Below, piece after piece: positions 7,741-15,112 of a stretch of 64,000 bases of DNA (positions are counted from its first letter, which is position 1; each line of letters opens with the position of its first letter). The notes beneath the pieces are model-generated. The model was not told the DNA's origin. It did no database searches and worked only from the letters and a program-made list of their open reading frames with translations. Source of the stretch: JBCCFC01 sp965213595 (GTDB taxonomy: Bacteria > Chloroflexota > Anaerolineae > Caldilineales > Caldilineaceae); the NCBI GenBank assembly GCA_965213595.1, contig CBDBZO010000006.1:992001-1056000 (forward strand), written 5' to 3'. Both the position numbers and the translations under genes were made by a program.

Positions 7741-8472
7741 TCAATTATTCCATCCATCGTTGCAAGCCAATACTGCGTTCTGTGGCGGGTTGACCACCGG
7801 GGTGGGACACACAACAGACCGCATGACATCTGTATCTGATGAAGCAGGGGGTGGAGTATTCATTGCCATACTCCAAACGTCAACGGTTTGGTTTTCACAA
7901 TCGACAACGCCTTTCCCCTCCGCCATAAAATCAGGTCCCCAAAGCTCAACGTCCAGATCATCGGCACGGCGTTGAATTTTATAAGAAATATCTCCTCCAC
8001 CACCAATTGATGCAATTTCGAGCAGCTGCATTTGCTCGTGTTGCTCATGTCTTTCCGCAAAATAATCGAGCAATTGTTCAATGATTTCATCACGCGGGCC
8101 GCTTGTCGTGCCCCCGCCCGTGTTAGATTCTTCGACTACATAGCTGATTCTACGAATAAACTGTGCATCTTGTGTGTTATATTCACCAACTGAATACCAT
8201 TGGAAATTACCGCCAAAAAACCGTGTAATCTCCTCCCGATTGCCTCTGTTGAGCGCATTCAGGAAGTCGACCACAAGCTCTGCGACCTCTGTAGGGTCAC
8301 ACCTATCTGAAGTAACGTTATCTTCGTAGGTAACAATAACCTCTTGCGTAGGCGATGTCTTTTGTACCTGTGGCACGTAGATGGATACTTGACTCAATCC
8401 CGCACAGGCACTCAGCATCAATGCAAAAAGGCTTACCCACAATACGTATACTGCTTTTTCTAAGTGGCTCAT
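7741..8472 (-). CDS. Lipoprotein of unknown function in MauADE-like cluster
   Basis: The 243-residue product begins with a lipoprotein signal ending LSAC (residues about 19-22), so it is probably anchored on the outer face of the membrane. The body resembles an NTF2/SnoaL-like fold only weakly (VVDFLNALNRGNREEITRFF is typical of the first helix, RRISYVVEE and DISYKIQRR of strands). Late in the sequence are three further cysteines (VDCENQ, VVCPTP, LACNDG). GGAG stands 8 bases before the ATG. It lies between the MauA-like gene and the interrupted membrane gene on the same strand. No function can be assigned. Confidence 0.7.
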   Translation of the reverse strand: MSHLEKAVYVLWVSLFALMLSACAGLSQVSIYVPQVQKTSPTQEVIVTYEDNVTSDRCDPTEVAELVVDFLNALNRGNREEITRFFGGNFQWYSVGEYNTQDAQFIRRISYVVEESNTGGGTTSGPRDEIIEQLLDYFAERHEQHEQMQLLEIASIGGGGDISYKIQRRADDLDVELWGPDFMAEGKGVVDCENQTVDVWSMAMNTPPPASSDTDVMRSVVCPTPVVNPPQNAVLACNDGWNN

Positions 8473-8750
8473 TCAGTCGTCTCCTCTACTGTGTCTGGCG
8501 AAGATCACATTATTGTCAACTAAATTGAGGCGATTCCAGGGGTATTTTAGTCGCTGCTAAATTTGCAAGGAAAGCGGATGCCAGAATGCATGATTTCTAG
8601 AACAGTTTCTCTACTAAGTAGAAATACTCCGCAAAAAATTTGGTTATTCCGCGCCACAAAACTTTCGTTAGAGTCGAGTCCTCTAGACAAATATGATAAT
8701 CTTGGACGAGAAATAGTTCCAGCAAATCAGTGAACTAATTTCCGAAATAA
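8473..8750. other. AT-rich intergenic stretch
   Basis: This part of the 361-bp gap between the lipoprotein and MauA-like genes is markedly AT-rich. No reading frame with coding character, tRNA or recognised RNA motif was seen. It may hold a promoter for the lipoprotein gene, but no hexamer pair is convincing. Confidence 0.4.
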
Positions 8751-8830
8751 CGTTGCGGTAGTCTCAAGCATTTATTGGTGACATTAGTGTAAGAACCCTA
8801 TTGTATCACTCTGACTTGAGACTACCAACG
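8751..8830 (-). terminator. Long inverted repeat after the MauA-like gene
   Basis: CGTTGCGGTAGTCTCAAG at 8751-8768 pairs with CTTGAGACTACCAACG at 8815-8830, enclosing 46 bases. It begins directly after the MauA-like stop on the minus strand. With no clear U-run it may act as a Rho-dependent or processing hairpin. Confidence 0.45.
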
Positions 8831-8833
8831 TTT

Positions 8834-9229
8834 TTAATATGGCCCGCCTTTGCGACAAATGCAAGGGCTACCGTTAGAGCGTCTCCAGTCGCAACAGGTG
8901 TAGTAAATCCCATCACTTCCCCGAGTCACCCAGCATTGACCGCCCGTAGGACATCCCATCGGACCTGGGTAGTAACATCCTGGTGCGGTGCAGTACTGAT
9001 GATTGCAAGAAGGGCACGATGGGAAGCCAAAGCAGGGATATGGTGAGCCCGCGTGAGCGCCCCCATGACCGGCATAACTCCTACGAGGCGTTGCCATCTT
9101 TACGGCAAAGGCGATCAATGAAGCACTTCCAATCTGCAACAATTTGCTGCGGCTGAACACGCTGTCCGTCCAGTGACTCAAATTTGGATTGGCGTTGTTT
9201 TCAATGGTTGACACATTTTGCTCAAGCAT
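8834..9229 (-). CDS. MauA-like cysteine-rich exported protein
   Basis: The 131-residue protein has an N-terminal export signal with Tat-like traits (FSRSKLLQIGSASLIAFAV) and a C-terminal domain with about twelve cysteines. GQCWVTRGSDGIYYTCCDW followed by CICRKG matches the C..G..Y..CC..C.C pattern of the methylamine dehydrogenase light chain (MauA). The second tryptophan region needed for the tryptophan tryptophylquinone cofactor is absent, as the protein ends shortly after the CxC. GGGAG lies 6 bases before ATG 9229. With MauD- and MauE-like neighbours it is probably a disulfide-rich periplasmic substrate of that redox pair. Enzyme activity is not supported. Confidence 0.65.
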   Translation of the reverse strand: MLEQNVSTIENNANPNLSHWTDSVFSRSKLLQIGSASLIAFAVKMATPRRSYAGHGGAHAGSPYPCFGFPSCPSCNHQYCTAPGCYYPGPMGCPTGGQCWVTRGSDGIYYTCCDWRRSNGSPCICRKGGPY

Positions 9230-9299
9230 AGTCTCTCCCTTTCTCACTTAATTCAAAGTTACCGGATTTATCTCTGTCAAACACGAAAAGCAGAGCGCT

Positions 9300-9896
9300 T
9301 TAGGTAGGAGTCAATTGGGCGGAATCGAGCGCTGCTGTGCTTACGTCACTATGGTTCATAGGTGCGTCTTGTGATATCATCAACTGGCGAAGGTCGGATA
9401 TTTGATGTACATACTGCTTGCCCATCACAGTACCATCTAATATCTTGACGGCAAATGGGGTGCTATGGATTCGCATCGCATCTGCCAAGTCAGTAGCCTT
9501 TGGGTCACGTATCACAACCAAATCCTTTGGCAGGAGTTCAGTCATACCTTGAGCAAGTTCGTCACTCCCAGCAAGGAGCACTATAAGTTCTGTTCGAGAT
9601 TCAAGCCTGCTAATTGTTGAAGCAAGCTCACGACATGGCACACAAGAACTGGACAAAAGAAGCAGAAAGTAAGGTTGAAGTTCTTGCAACTTGGGCAAAG
9701 CATCTACTACTTTTTCTGCCATCTGACTGCCAATCTCAGGTCCATCTTCAACTGCATCAAAATTTGCGGGCTGCCTGTGAGAAAGCTGGATCGTGATTAA
9801 GCCAACCTGACGTATCAAAAGAACTACAATGAGCGTAAGAACCAGTAACCACGTTCCTGCTAACGCCAGGGTAACTCCGAGAATTGTAGTATCCAC
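9300..9896 (-). CDS. MauD-like membrane-anchored thioredoxin-fold protein
   Basis: This 198-residue protein has one N-terminal membrane helix (LALAGTWLLVLTLIVVLLI) and then a thioredoxin-like domain with a CVPC active site (SSSCVPCRELAST) and a cis-Pro segment IHSTPFAV. MauD proteins with this build are thought to form or isomerise the disulfides of the Cys-rich MauA subunit outside the membrane. The start is GTG at 9896, with AGGAGA 9 bases before it. It stands between the MauA-like and MauE-like genes, the usual company. The MauD-like label rests on topology, CxxC and context. Confidence 0.75.
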   Translation of the reverse strand: MDTTILGVTLALAGTWLLVLTLIVVLLIRQVGLITIQLSHRQPANFDAVEDGPEIGSQMAEKVVDALPKLQELQPYFLLLLSSSCVPCRELASTISRLESRTELIVLLAGSDELAQGMTELLPKDLVVIRDPKATDLADAMRIHSTPFAVKILDGTVMGKQYVHQISDLRQLMISQDAPMNHSDVSTAALDSAQLTPT

Positions 9897-9931
9897 AATC
9901 GAATTTCTCCTGTCTTCTCACTTTGTTTATC

Positions 9932-9962
9932 ATGGCCGCTCACATAGGTCATGAGCGACCAT
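9932..9962. repeat. Small hairpin
   Basis: ATGGCCGCTCA and TGAGCGACCAT form an 11-bp stem with one mismatch upstream of the MauD-like start. Its role is unknown; it may be an attenuating or stabilising hairpin. Confidence 0.4.
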
Positions 9963-9975
9963 GGTTCGATATGTT

Positions 9976-10047
9976 ATACCAATTGCCTCAGTAAGATTCG
10001 CTAATTCTCTCGTGTGAGTTGACGCATCTTACCAACACAATTGGTAT
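9976..10047. repeat. Symmetrical two-step inverted repeat
   Basis: ATACCAATTG, a 5-base gap and GTAAGAT are mirrored by ATCTTAC, a 5-base gap and CAATTGGTAT. The element touches the stop codon of the MauE-like gene. It could be a processing hairpin or a small palindromic repeat. Confidence 0.5.
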
Positions 10048-10634
10048 TAGTCAGGTTGAGAGAGTCGGCGGTTCCAAGTCAACAAGTTTTGTATGCTGTT
10101 CAGCAATACGATTGTACCCAGTATAGCTAACGCGTTGACGGCTGCAAACAGAAAGCTAGATGTGACTTTTGTCCCTGGCACCGAACCGGCGATTACCCAC
10201 AAAGTGGAAGCCAGCAGTGCAAGCAGCCCAGTCCGTATCAATGTCTTGTAGGAGAGTTCTGAATCGGTGTCGCCAAAACAGAAACAGGCAAACTTTTTAC
10301 CCTTGATCAGACTGCGGAGAATGAACAGCGTAAATATCCAGAGAGCCAATGCAGATGTGAGCAGGACATAACTAGCCATCCAACTCGAAATGAGCAAAAT
10401 CGCCAGGCTGACTTCGGATGCTCCTAGGAGGGTTCCCAGTATTGGTCTAAACTTTTTGACAGCCCCAAAGTCAATCATAGCGATGACAGCTAACTTGGGA
10501 CGACGGAGCTTTACATAGCCACTCCACATAAATATCCAGGCTAGAAACCAAACACCAGTTCCAAATCCGAGTGGAGTGGCTAGGATTTGCATCGACCTTC
10601 CAATATAAAGTGTAAGAATCTCCAAGCCAGACAT
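10047..10634 (-). CDS. MauE-like integral membrane protein
   Basis: The 195-residue product has four to five membrane helices and resembles MauE/DoxX-type proteins: WFLAWIFMWSGYVKLRRP, then GTLLGASEVSLAILL and a cytoplasm-proximal FACFCFGD with a CxC pair. MauE is required with MauD for maturing the methylamine dehydrogenase light chain, probably by passing electrons or disulfides across the membrane. AAGGAA lies 7 bases before the ATG. It sits between the Tat-exported protein and the MauD-like gene on the same strand. Family assignment is fairly secure; the client protein is inferred to be the MauA-like product. Confidence 0.72.
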   Translation of the reverse strand: MSGLEILTLYIGRSMQILATPLGFGTGVWFLAWIFMWSGYVKLRRPKLAVIAMIDFGAVKKFRPILGTLLGASEVSLAILLISSWMASYVLLTSALALWIFTLFILRSLIKGKKFACFCFGDTDSELSYKTLIRTGLLALLASTLWVIAGSVPGTKVTSSFLFAAVNALAILGTIVLLNSIQNLLTWNRRLSQPD

Positions 10635-10654
10635 TGCTGAGTTCCTTACTCTCT

Positions 10655-11359
10655 CTAGTTGCCGATCACGGGCAGGTATACGCGATTGTTTTGCGCAGGT
10701 GCAAAATTTTCAACCCCCATGTGGACAATCAACATTTCACCTGTCACTGGTTCACGCCATAGATTGGCAACCACATCGTGATGACTAAGTGCGTCTTGTT
10801 CCAAAAACTCTGCAAAGGAGGAAGTGCGGCTACCATCCTCTAAAGCAAAGCTTACGGTTGGTGCAAATTGAAGCACGGTTGAGGTTGATTCTCCATCGGC
10901 GTTCTGGTTAATCAATTCGACCTCTTCATCTGCGTCGGTTGCACCTTCAAGATGGCCTTGGATGAACGAGTAGGCGCTCATGACTGTCTCGGCTCTAAAA
11001 ATCGAACCCTCCACCCTGCCCGTTGCAAAAATAGCGCCGCCAGCAACAAACTCGGACAAGTTATCAACAACCCCTTGATGACCACGTGACACAAATGCGT
11101 CTTCACCCAAGAGGAGATTTGTTGACCCCGCCTGATCCGCATCTGTTCCATCGACGTTAACTGTGAGACCAAAATCGGAAGTGATCTCCTCAATCGTACC
11201 GACAAAAGACTGCAAATGTTCGGGAGAGGAGGGGTTTGCTGCACTAACTGGCTTACCGTGAGTGGCAGAAGGAGCAAGAAGAGCGCCGACAATAACAATA
11301 CCCGTTCCTTTCAAAAACCGCCGCCGTGGGATTTGATTCGTATCTCTGTGAGTACCCAT
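10655..11359 (-). CDS. Tat-exported protein of unknown function
   Basis: This 234-residue protein begins with a clear twin-arginine signal (PRRRFLKGTGIVIVGALLA, residues about 11-29), so it is exported folded. The mature part holds repeated beta-like segments (FVGTIEEITSDFGLTVNV; GGAIFATGRVEGSIFRAETV) of the kind seen in small OB-like or DUF5666-like domains, and ends in NRVYLPVIGN. ATG 11359 is preferred because it places the signal at the N-terminus; AAGGAG lies 12 bases upstream. It is the first gene of the MauADE-like operon, facing the XRE regulator. No enzyme motif is visible. Confidence 0.72.
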   Translation of the reverse strand: MGTHRDTNQIPRRRFLKGTGIVIVGALLAPSATHGKPVSAANPSSPEHLQSFVGTIEEITSDFGLTVNVDGTDADQAGSTNLLLGEDAFVSRGHQGVVDNLSEFVAGGAIFATGRVEGSIFRAETVMSAYSFIQGHLEGATDADEEVELINQNADGESTSTVLQFAPTVSFALEDGSRTSSFAEFLEQDALSHHDVVANLWREPVTGEMLIVHMGVENFAPAQNNRVYLPVIGN

Positions 11360-11480
11360 ATCAGTTTCATTCTCCTTTACATTTCTTAACCACAAGATGC
11401 TCGACATGTTCTGAAAATTAGAGTCTTCCTTTTCGTGTCTAAAGCATACCATTTATGCGCATCCTTGTCGTGCGCAAGCT

Positions 11481-11521
11481 CCACCAATTTCTGGGAGTCG
11501 ATTCCACCAATTTTTAGGAGT
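11481..11521. promoter_or_regulatory. Two 18-bp direct repeats in the divergent promoter region
   Basis: CCACCAATTTCTGGGAGT at 11481-11498 and CCACCAATTTTTAGGAGT at 11504-11521 differ at two positions and start 23 bases apart, near two helical turns. They lie between the Tat-protein gene and the regulator gene and would suit a regulator binding side by side on one face of DNA. Confidence 0.5.
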
Positions 11522-11556
11522 TCACGTGTGCGCAGTGACAATAAATCTAGTTTTTC

Positions 11557-11585
11557 TTGACAAATCGTCGGTATATTTGTAATCT
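11557..11585 (+). promoter_or_regulatory. Promoter of the XRE regulator gene
   Basis: TTGACA at 11557-11562 and TAATCT at 11580-11585 are separated by 17 bases. The predicted start lies about 95 bases before the regulator ATG. The direct repeats at 11481-11521 lie just upstream of the -35 box. Confidence 0.6.
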
Positions 11586-11685
11586 TATACCCATCTATCC
11601 CTACAAACTTCTTTCTCATTCCTAAATCACCTTGATTATTGACCGATGCGATCTCGTACCGGTTCGTCTTCTTAGGAGTATCCTC

Positions 11686-12621
11686 ATGGACAGAAAGATC
11701 TTTGGACGCACCATCGCCGCTGTCCGCAAGCGCACGTTTGACCAACTCACATTACAACCGCTCACACAGGCAGAGCTGGCCCAACGCATGGGCTGCAGCC
11801 TGCGTATGGTTCAGAATCTGGAACAGGGTCTTATTAAGCACATTGATCCTGACATGCTCGTCACCCTAGCGGAGGCGCTCTACCTCACAACGCTGGAACG
11901 CATCGTGTTGTTTGCGTTGGTATCGGAAGTGCGCCGTGCAGATCTAATGCGCCTTACGCAGCCGCCGGAGCAAATTCTTCAGCAGGAATATGAGCGACTG
12001 GCGCCCAAGCAATTGCCCTCTATCCTCTACGATCCCTTCTATCACGTGCTAGCCGTCAACCACACGGGCATGGCGTTCTGCGACGTAACCGAAGCTAAAT
12101 TAGACACACTGCTGCAACGGAACGGTTATATCGATTTCCTCTACTTCGTTTTTCACCCACAGTCACCGCTGCGGGTTTTATTTCATGAAACTTGGGAGCG
12201 CTTTGCTAAGTTTACCCTTCATCATTACCGCGTGGTAACGCTGCCTTATCGCTACACAGACTATTTTCAAAGGCGTTTCGGAGAGTTGAGCAAATATAAA
12301 GACTTTCTGCACTACTGGATCGAGACGCAGGGAGAAAAGGAAGATTTTCGCACGCAGTCAAAAACATATAACTATCGTCACTCACAGCTGGGCTTGCTGC
12401 ACTACGAAACTAAAGTGAGTGAGATTAACACTGCGTATGGCAAACTCTACCGCTCTACGCTCCACCCACTCAACGACGAAACAGCCGCAACCTTTAGCCG
12501 ATTGTACAAACAAGTCGGGCCCGGCCTCAAGCGCCTCACGCCCTGGCCCCATTCGTCGTTATTTCCAAAAACCGGGGGGGGGGGGGGGACGAAGTTAGAG
12601 CATTCGCTCCAGCCACGCTAG
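11686..12621 (+). CDS. XRE-family regulator with MmyB-like ligand-binding domain
   Basis: The 311-residue protein starts with a helix-turn-helix (PLTQAELAQRMGCSLRMVQNLEQG, residues about 26-49 across the motif). A PAS-like MmyB region follows, with the family hallmark YDPFYHVLAVNHTGMAFC and a later WERFAKFTLHHYR helix. Such regulators bind small hydrophobic ligands. TTAGGAG 7 bases before the ATG fixes the start. It is divergent from the MauADE-like operon and is the likely controller of it. The C-terminus passes through a run of 15 G (codons for five Gly), so the last 16 residues depend on the exact G count; one base more or fewer changes the end. Confidence 0.8.
   Translation: MDRKIFGRTIAAVRKRTFDQLTLQPLTQAELAQRMGCSLRMVQNLEQGLIKHIDPDMLVTLAEALYLTTLERIVLFALVSEVRRADLMRLTQPPEQILQQEYERLAPKQLPSILYDPFYHVLAVNHTGMAFCDVTEAKLDTLLQRNGYIDFLYFVFHPQSPLRVLFHETWERFAKFTLHHYRVVTLPYRYTDYFQRRFGELSKYKDFLHYWIETQGEKEDFRTQSKTYNYRHSQLGLLHYETKVSEINTAYGKLYRSTLHPLNDETAATFSRLYKQVGPGLKRLTPWPHSSLFPKTGGGGGTKLEHSLQPR
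12574..12588. repeat. Homopolymer run of 15 G
   Basis: Fifteen consecutive G lie in the 3' end of the regulator gene. In the present frame translation goes on to TAG at 12619. A shift that brings the GGA CGA AGT frame into use would stop at the TAG within 10 bases of the run. Such tracts are typical slippage sites and also typical assembly weak points. Confidence 0.8.
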
Positions 12622-13146
12622 CGACCGCGCACCAATTAGCAGAATCACGATGTATTTAACGCTCTTCCCCGCCGTCACCGCCACCAAAAACGTCCCCACG
12701 CGCATGCGCAGCGCGCCGGCGACCATGCCCGCCACGTCAAAGAGCGGCAGCGGGAAGGCGGCAAAGGCAAAGAGCGTCCAGCCGCCGTACTGCTCCGTCC
12801 AGCGACGGATGCGCGCCCAGCGCGTCGCCTCCCCCTCGTTGACCAGCGCCCGCCCGCTCGCGCCCGCCACATAGCCCGTCAGCTCCCCAAGCGAGCCGCC
12901 GACCGCCGCCACCAGCGCCAGCGCCAGCGGGTTGAGCGCGCCGCTCATGGCGATGATCACGGCCAGCCCCGGCGCGGGCAGCACGACGGTCGCGCTGGCG
13001 ACGAGGCTGATCAGGAAGGCGCCGACGTAGCCCCAGTGACCGGTCGCCGCCACCCACTGCGGGTTGAGCGCGAGCCAAAACGCAAGCGCCGTGATCAGGA
13101 TGATCACGGCGAGGCGGAGCCAGAGGTTGGGGTTAGATTCTTGCAT
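12595..13146 (-). CDS. DedA/VTT-domain membrane protein
   Basis: The 183-residue protein has five to six membrane segments and the VTT (SNARE-associated/DedA) pattern: an early VASATVVLPAPGLAVIIAMSG, a glycine-rich GGSLGELTGYVAGASG reentrant region and AFPLPLFDVAGMVAGALRM. Members move lipids or small ions across the cytoplasmic membrane or maintain proton motive force. Its ATG overlaps the stop of the antitoxin gene upstream (TAATG at 13144-13148), so the two are translationally coupled. Its 3' end overlaps the end of the convergent regulator gene by 27 bases. Confidence 0.85.
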   Translation of the reverse strand: MQESNPNLWLRLAVIILITALAFWLALNPQWVAATGHWGYVGAFLISLVASATVVLPAPGLAVIIAMSGALNPLALALVAAVGGSLGELTGYVAGASGRALVNEGEATRWARIRRWTEQYGGWTLFAFAAFPLPLFDVAGMVAGALRMRVGTFLVAVTAGKSVKYIVILLIGARSLAWLERML

Positions 13147-13439
13147 TACTTGTGAAGCTGTTGGGCAACGTGTGCATCGAGCAACTGCTGAATCAGGTAT
13201 CGATGCGACACACCAGTTTCCCGGCTGCGTTCATGAAAATAACGAGCTGTTTTTTCAGCCAAAACAACCGTAACTGGCTCCGCTTCTGACTTTTTGTAAA
13301 CTAGCTGCTCAGGCGGTGGCAAGAAGTCGTTGATAATTTCCAGCTGATCGAGATCAGGCCACTCTGGAATGTCTTCATAGTCTGTATCTTCTGGATCATT
13401 TATACTGTTGTACAGCAGAGATTCTTCTTGTGTACTCAT
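13146..13439 (-). CDS. brnA: BrnA-type antitoxin
   Basis: This 97-residue protein follows the BrnT toxin by one base. It has an acidic N-terminal half and a C-terminal ribbon-helix-helix-like part (TVVLAEKTARYFHERSRETGVSHRYLIQQLLDAH), as in BrnA proteins that bind the toxin and repress the operon. ATG 13439 is chosen because it sits just after the toxin stop; an in-frame codon at 13505 lies inside the toxin gene. Its stop overlaps the start of the DedA gene, making a three-gene unit. Confidence 0.82.
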   Translation of the reverse strand: MSTQEESLLYNSINDPEDTDYEDIPEWPDLDQLEIINDFLPPPEQLVYKKSEAEPVTVVLAEKTARYFHERSRETGVSHRYLIQQLLDAHVAQQLHK

Positions 13440-13440
13440 C

Positions 13441-13728
13441 TTACTCCTCGCTTTTCCTATTCTCGCGCGTGTAAAGCTGCTTACCTTTGCGCCAAAAACC
13501 CGCACCGATGATTCGAATTCTGTCTTCTCGATAGGTAAAACGCACGGTTAAAATTTTCTGCTCTACTTTGCCTATGCAGAAGAAGCGCATTTCTTCTTCG
13601 CTATGCTGTTTGTCTCGCAGAATCAGGCGTCCACGATCATTGAACGCACGCTGAGCCACCTCGAAGGAGACGCCATGCTTCTGCTGATTGGACTGATTCT
13701 TCTCTTCATCCCACTCAAATCCTGGCAT
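13441..13728 (-). CDS. brnT: BrnT-type ribonuclease toxin
   Basis: The 95-residue product shows the BrnT pattern: FEWDEEKNQSNQQKHGVSFE, AQRAFND, then RFFCIGKVEQKILTVRFTYRED and RIRIIGAGFWRKGKQLY. BrnT is a RelE-like mRNA endonuclease; the WDEEK-N-KHGV and IRIIGA segments carry the family residues, and the frame is intact, unlike the two PIN toxins in this window. It is first in the brnTA-dedA unit, about 32 bases after a predicted transcription start. Confidence 0.88.
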   Translation of the reverse strand: MPGFEWDEEKNQSNQQKHGVSFEVAQRAFNDRGRLILRDKQHSEEEMRFFCIGKVEQKILTVRFTYREDRIRIIGAGFWRKGKQLYTRENRKSEE

Positions 13729-13766
13729 TTGGACGAGTCACCGCTTCATTCACAAACGTGTTTTCC

Positions 13767-13796
13767 ACTATAACAGCAACCTTTCCCGCACGTCAA
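13767..13796 (-). promoter_or_regulatory. Promoter of brnTA
   Basis: On the minus strand TTGACG and TATAGT are separated by 18 bases, placing the transcription start near 13760. BrnA usually represses its own promoter, so an operator is expected here, but no clear palindrome is seen. Confidence 0.6.
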
Positions 13797-13856
13797 TCTC
13801 CACGTAGCAACAGGGTATAGTTCCTAACTGTTAAAAGAACTTTTGCACTCGTTATA

Positions 13857-14350
13857 TCATGCCCCCACCCAAAAGGCCTTCTCTAAATTTGTAAAGTCCG
13901 AGGCTGGCCCTTCAAACTTGTTGCGCCCCAGCTCCAGCACGTAGACGTAATCCGCAATCTTCAGCGCCTCCCGAATCTTCTGGTCGACCAAAAGAATCTT
14001 CAGCGCATCGCGGTCGCGCAGGTCGACGAGCATCTGGTAGACCTCTTCGCTCGGCATTTTCGCAAGCCCCGCCGTTGGCTCATCCACGAGCACGACCTTG
14101 GGGTCGGTCGTCAGCGTGCGGCCGATTTCGATCATGCGACTTCGATCATGCGCTGCTGGCCACCGGAGAGCGCGCGACCGTACTCGTTGGTCAGGTGATA
14201 GGTGGTGAGAAAGCCCAGCACTTCGCGGGCCTTTTCTTCAAATTCCCGGCGGTGTGCAGTGACATTTAGCGCCGTGGCGGCCACGAGCGGATTCGAGCAC
14301 CGTCATGCAGCGGAAGGCGCGGGTCAGCTGGAAGGTGCGGCCACCCGGCT
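13857..14350 (-). pseudogene. Relic of a LivF/LivG-type branched-chain amino acid ABC ATPase
   Basis: Translation of the minus strand gives FQLTRAFRCMTVLES, then TALNVTAHRREFEEKAREVL, the signature LSGGQQRMIE, and in another frame DPKVVLVDEPTAGLA and the rest of a LivF/LivG ATPase. The Walker A part is missing. A 14-bp near-duplication (TTCGATCATGCGAC, copies at 14127 and 14141) shifts the frame in the signature region. The neighbouring gene upstream is unrelated, so this is a truncated, decayed remnant. No permease or binding-protein partners are nearby. Confidence 0.75.
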
Positions 14351-14354
14351 CGCG

Positions 14355-14993
14355 CTACGACTTCTTCCGCGGCTGGAGCAATCCCGCGCTCAGCCAGCCC
14401 AGCGGCAAGGCAATCAGGTGCGCCGCATCGGCAAAGCGCTTGACGGTTGCGCTCTGTTCCGCGCGCGGCGGCATGAAGAGGGCCGCAACCAGCGCCGCAA
14501 AGAGCAGAACGCCCAGCACCTCGCGCCACGGCTTACGCAGCGTGGCCAGCGCCAGCCCAATGCAGCCAAAGTAGCCGGCAGACGGCCCCACATCACGCAC
14601 GCGCAGCGAAGCGGTGGCAATCCAGCCCGCTTGGTCGCTGGCCAGCGCGCCGCCGCTTTCGAGCAGCAGCGTCAGCAGGTGCACGCCCCAAAAGGTCGAC
14701 GCCGCGCGCGCGCTGGTGGTGCGCCACTCCGCCGCGCCCACGCCCAGCGTCACCATGCCCAACGCGCTCCAAAAGGATTGCTGCCCGTGCGTCACCAGCG
14801 CAGAGGTGACGAGCGGGCTCCAGCGCCAAAGCCAGAGATCGCGCGGCGCATAGCCAAAGCGACGCAGAAAGCCGGGGGAGATGCGCTCGCTGTGAGTATT
14901 GGTCCACAGCGCGGCAGCGGCGAGGACGAGCAGCAGCAGCAGCGTAAAGGGCAGCCGACGCAGCAGGTGCAGGAGGATTTTTGATTTTCGCAT
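14355..14993 (-). CDS. Rhomboid-like membrane protein
   Basis: This 212-residue protein has about six membrane helices. VGPSAGYFGCIGLALA resembles the rhomboid serine motif, and FADAAHLIALPLGWLSAGL has a histidine in a glycine-flanked last helix, as in the rhomboid Ser-His dyad. The first helix follows a short basic N-terminus. Rhomboids cleave membrane proteins within the bilayer; proteolytic activity here is inference, since the usual GxSG spacing is altered (GPSAG). The gene abuts the ABC ATPase relic downstream and faces hisB upstream. Confidence 0.55.
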   Translation of the reverse strand: MRKSKILLHLLRRLPFTLLLLLVLAAAALWTNTHSERISPGFLRRFGYAPRDLWLWRWSPLVTSALVTHGQQSFWSALGMVTLGVGAAEWRTTSARAASTFWGVHLLTLLLESGGALASDQAGWIATASLRVRDVGPSAGYFGCIGLALATLRKPWREVLGVLLFAALVAALFMPPRAEQSATVKRFADAAHLIALPLGWLSAGLLQPRKKS

Positions 14994-15112
14994 GGTCGAG
15001 CGGGGTTCGGTATGTTTAGGAGAACTTTCGCTCCCCCCTTCAATTCTTGTGCCTGTAGCCGACGCGTGTACACTTGGCAGCAGCGATCAATCTTCACACG
15101 GAACAGGTTACC

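Noticed and set aside
11386..11745. Minus-strand frame of 119 codons between the Tat-protein gene and the regulator
   Set aside because: It overlaps the regulator start and the promoter repeats and shows no recognisable domain; a shorter protein from about 11619 cannot be excluded.
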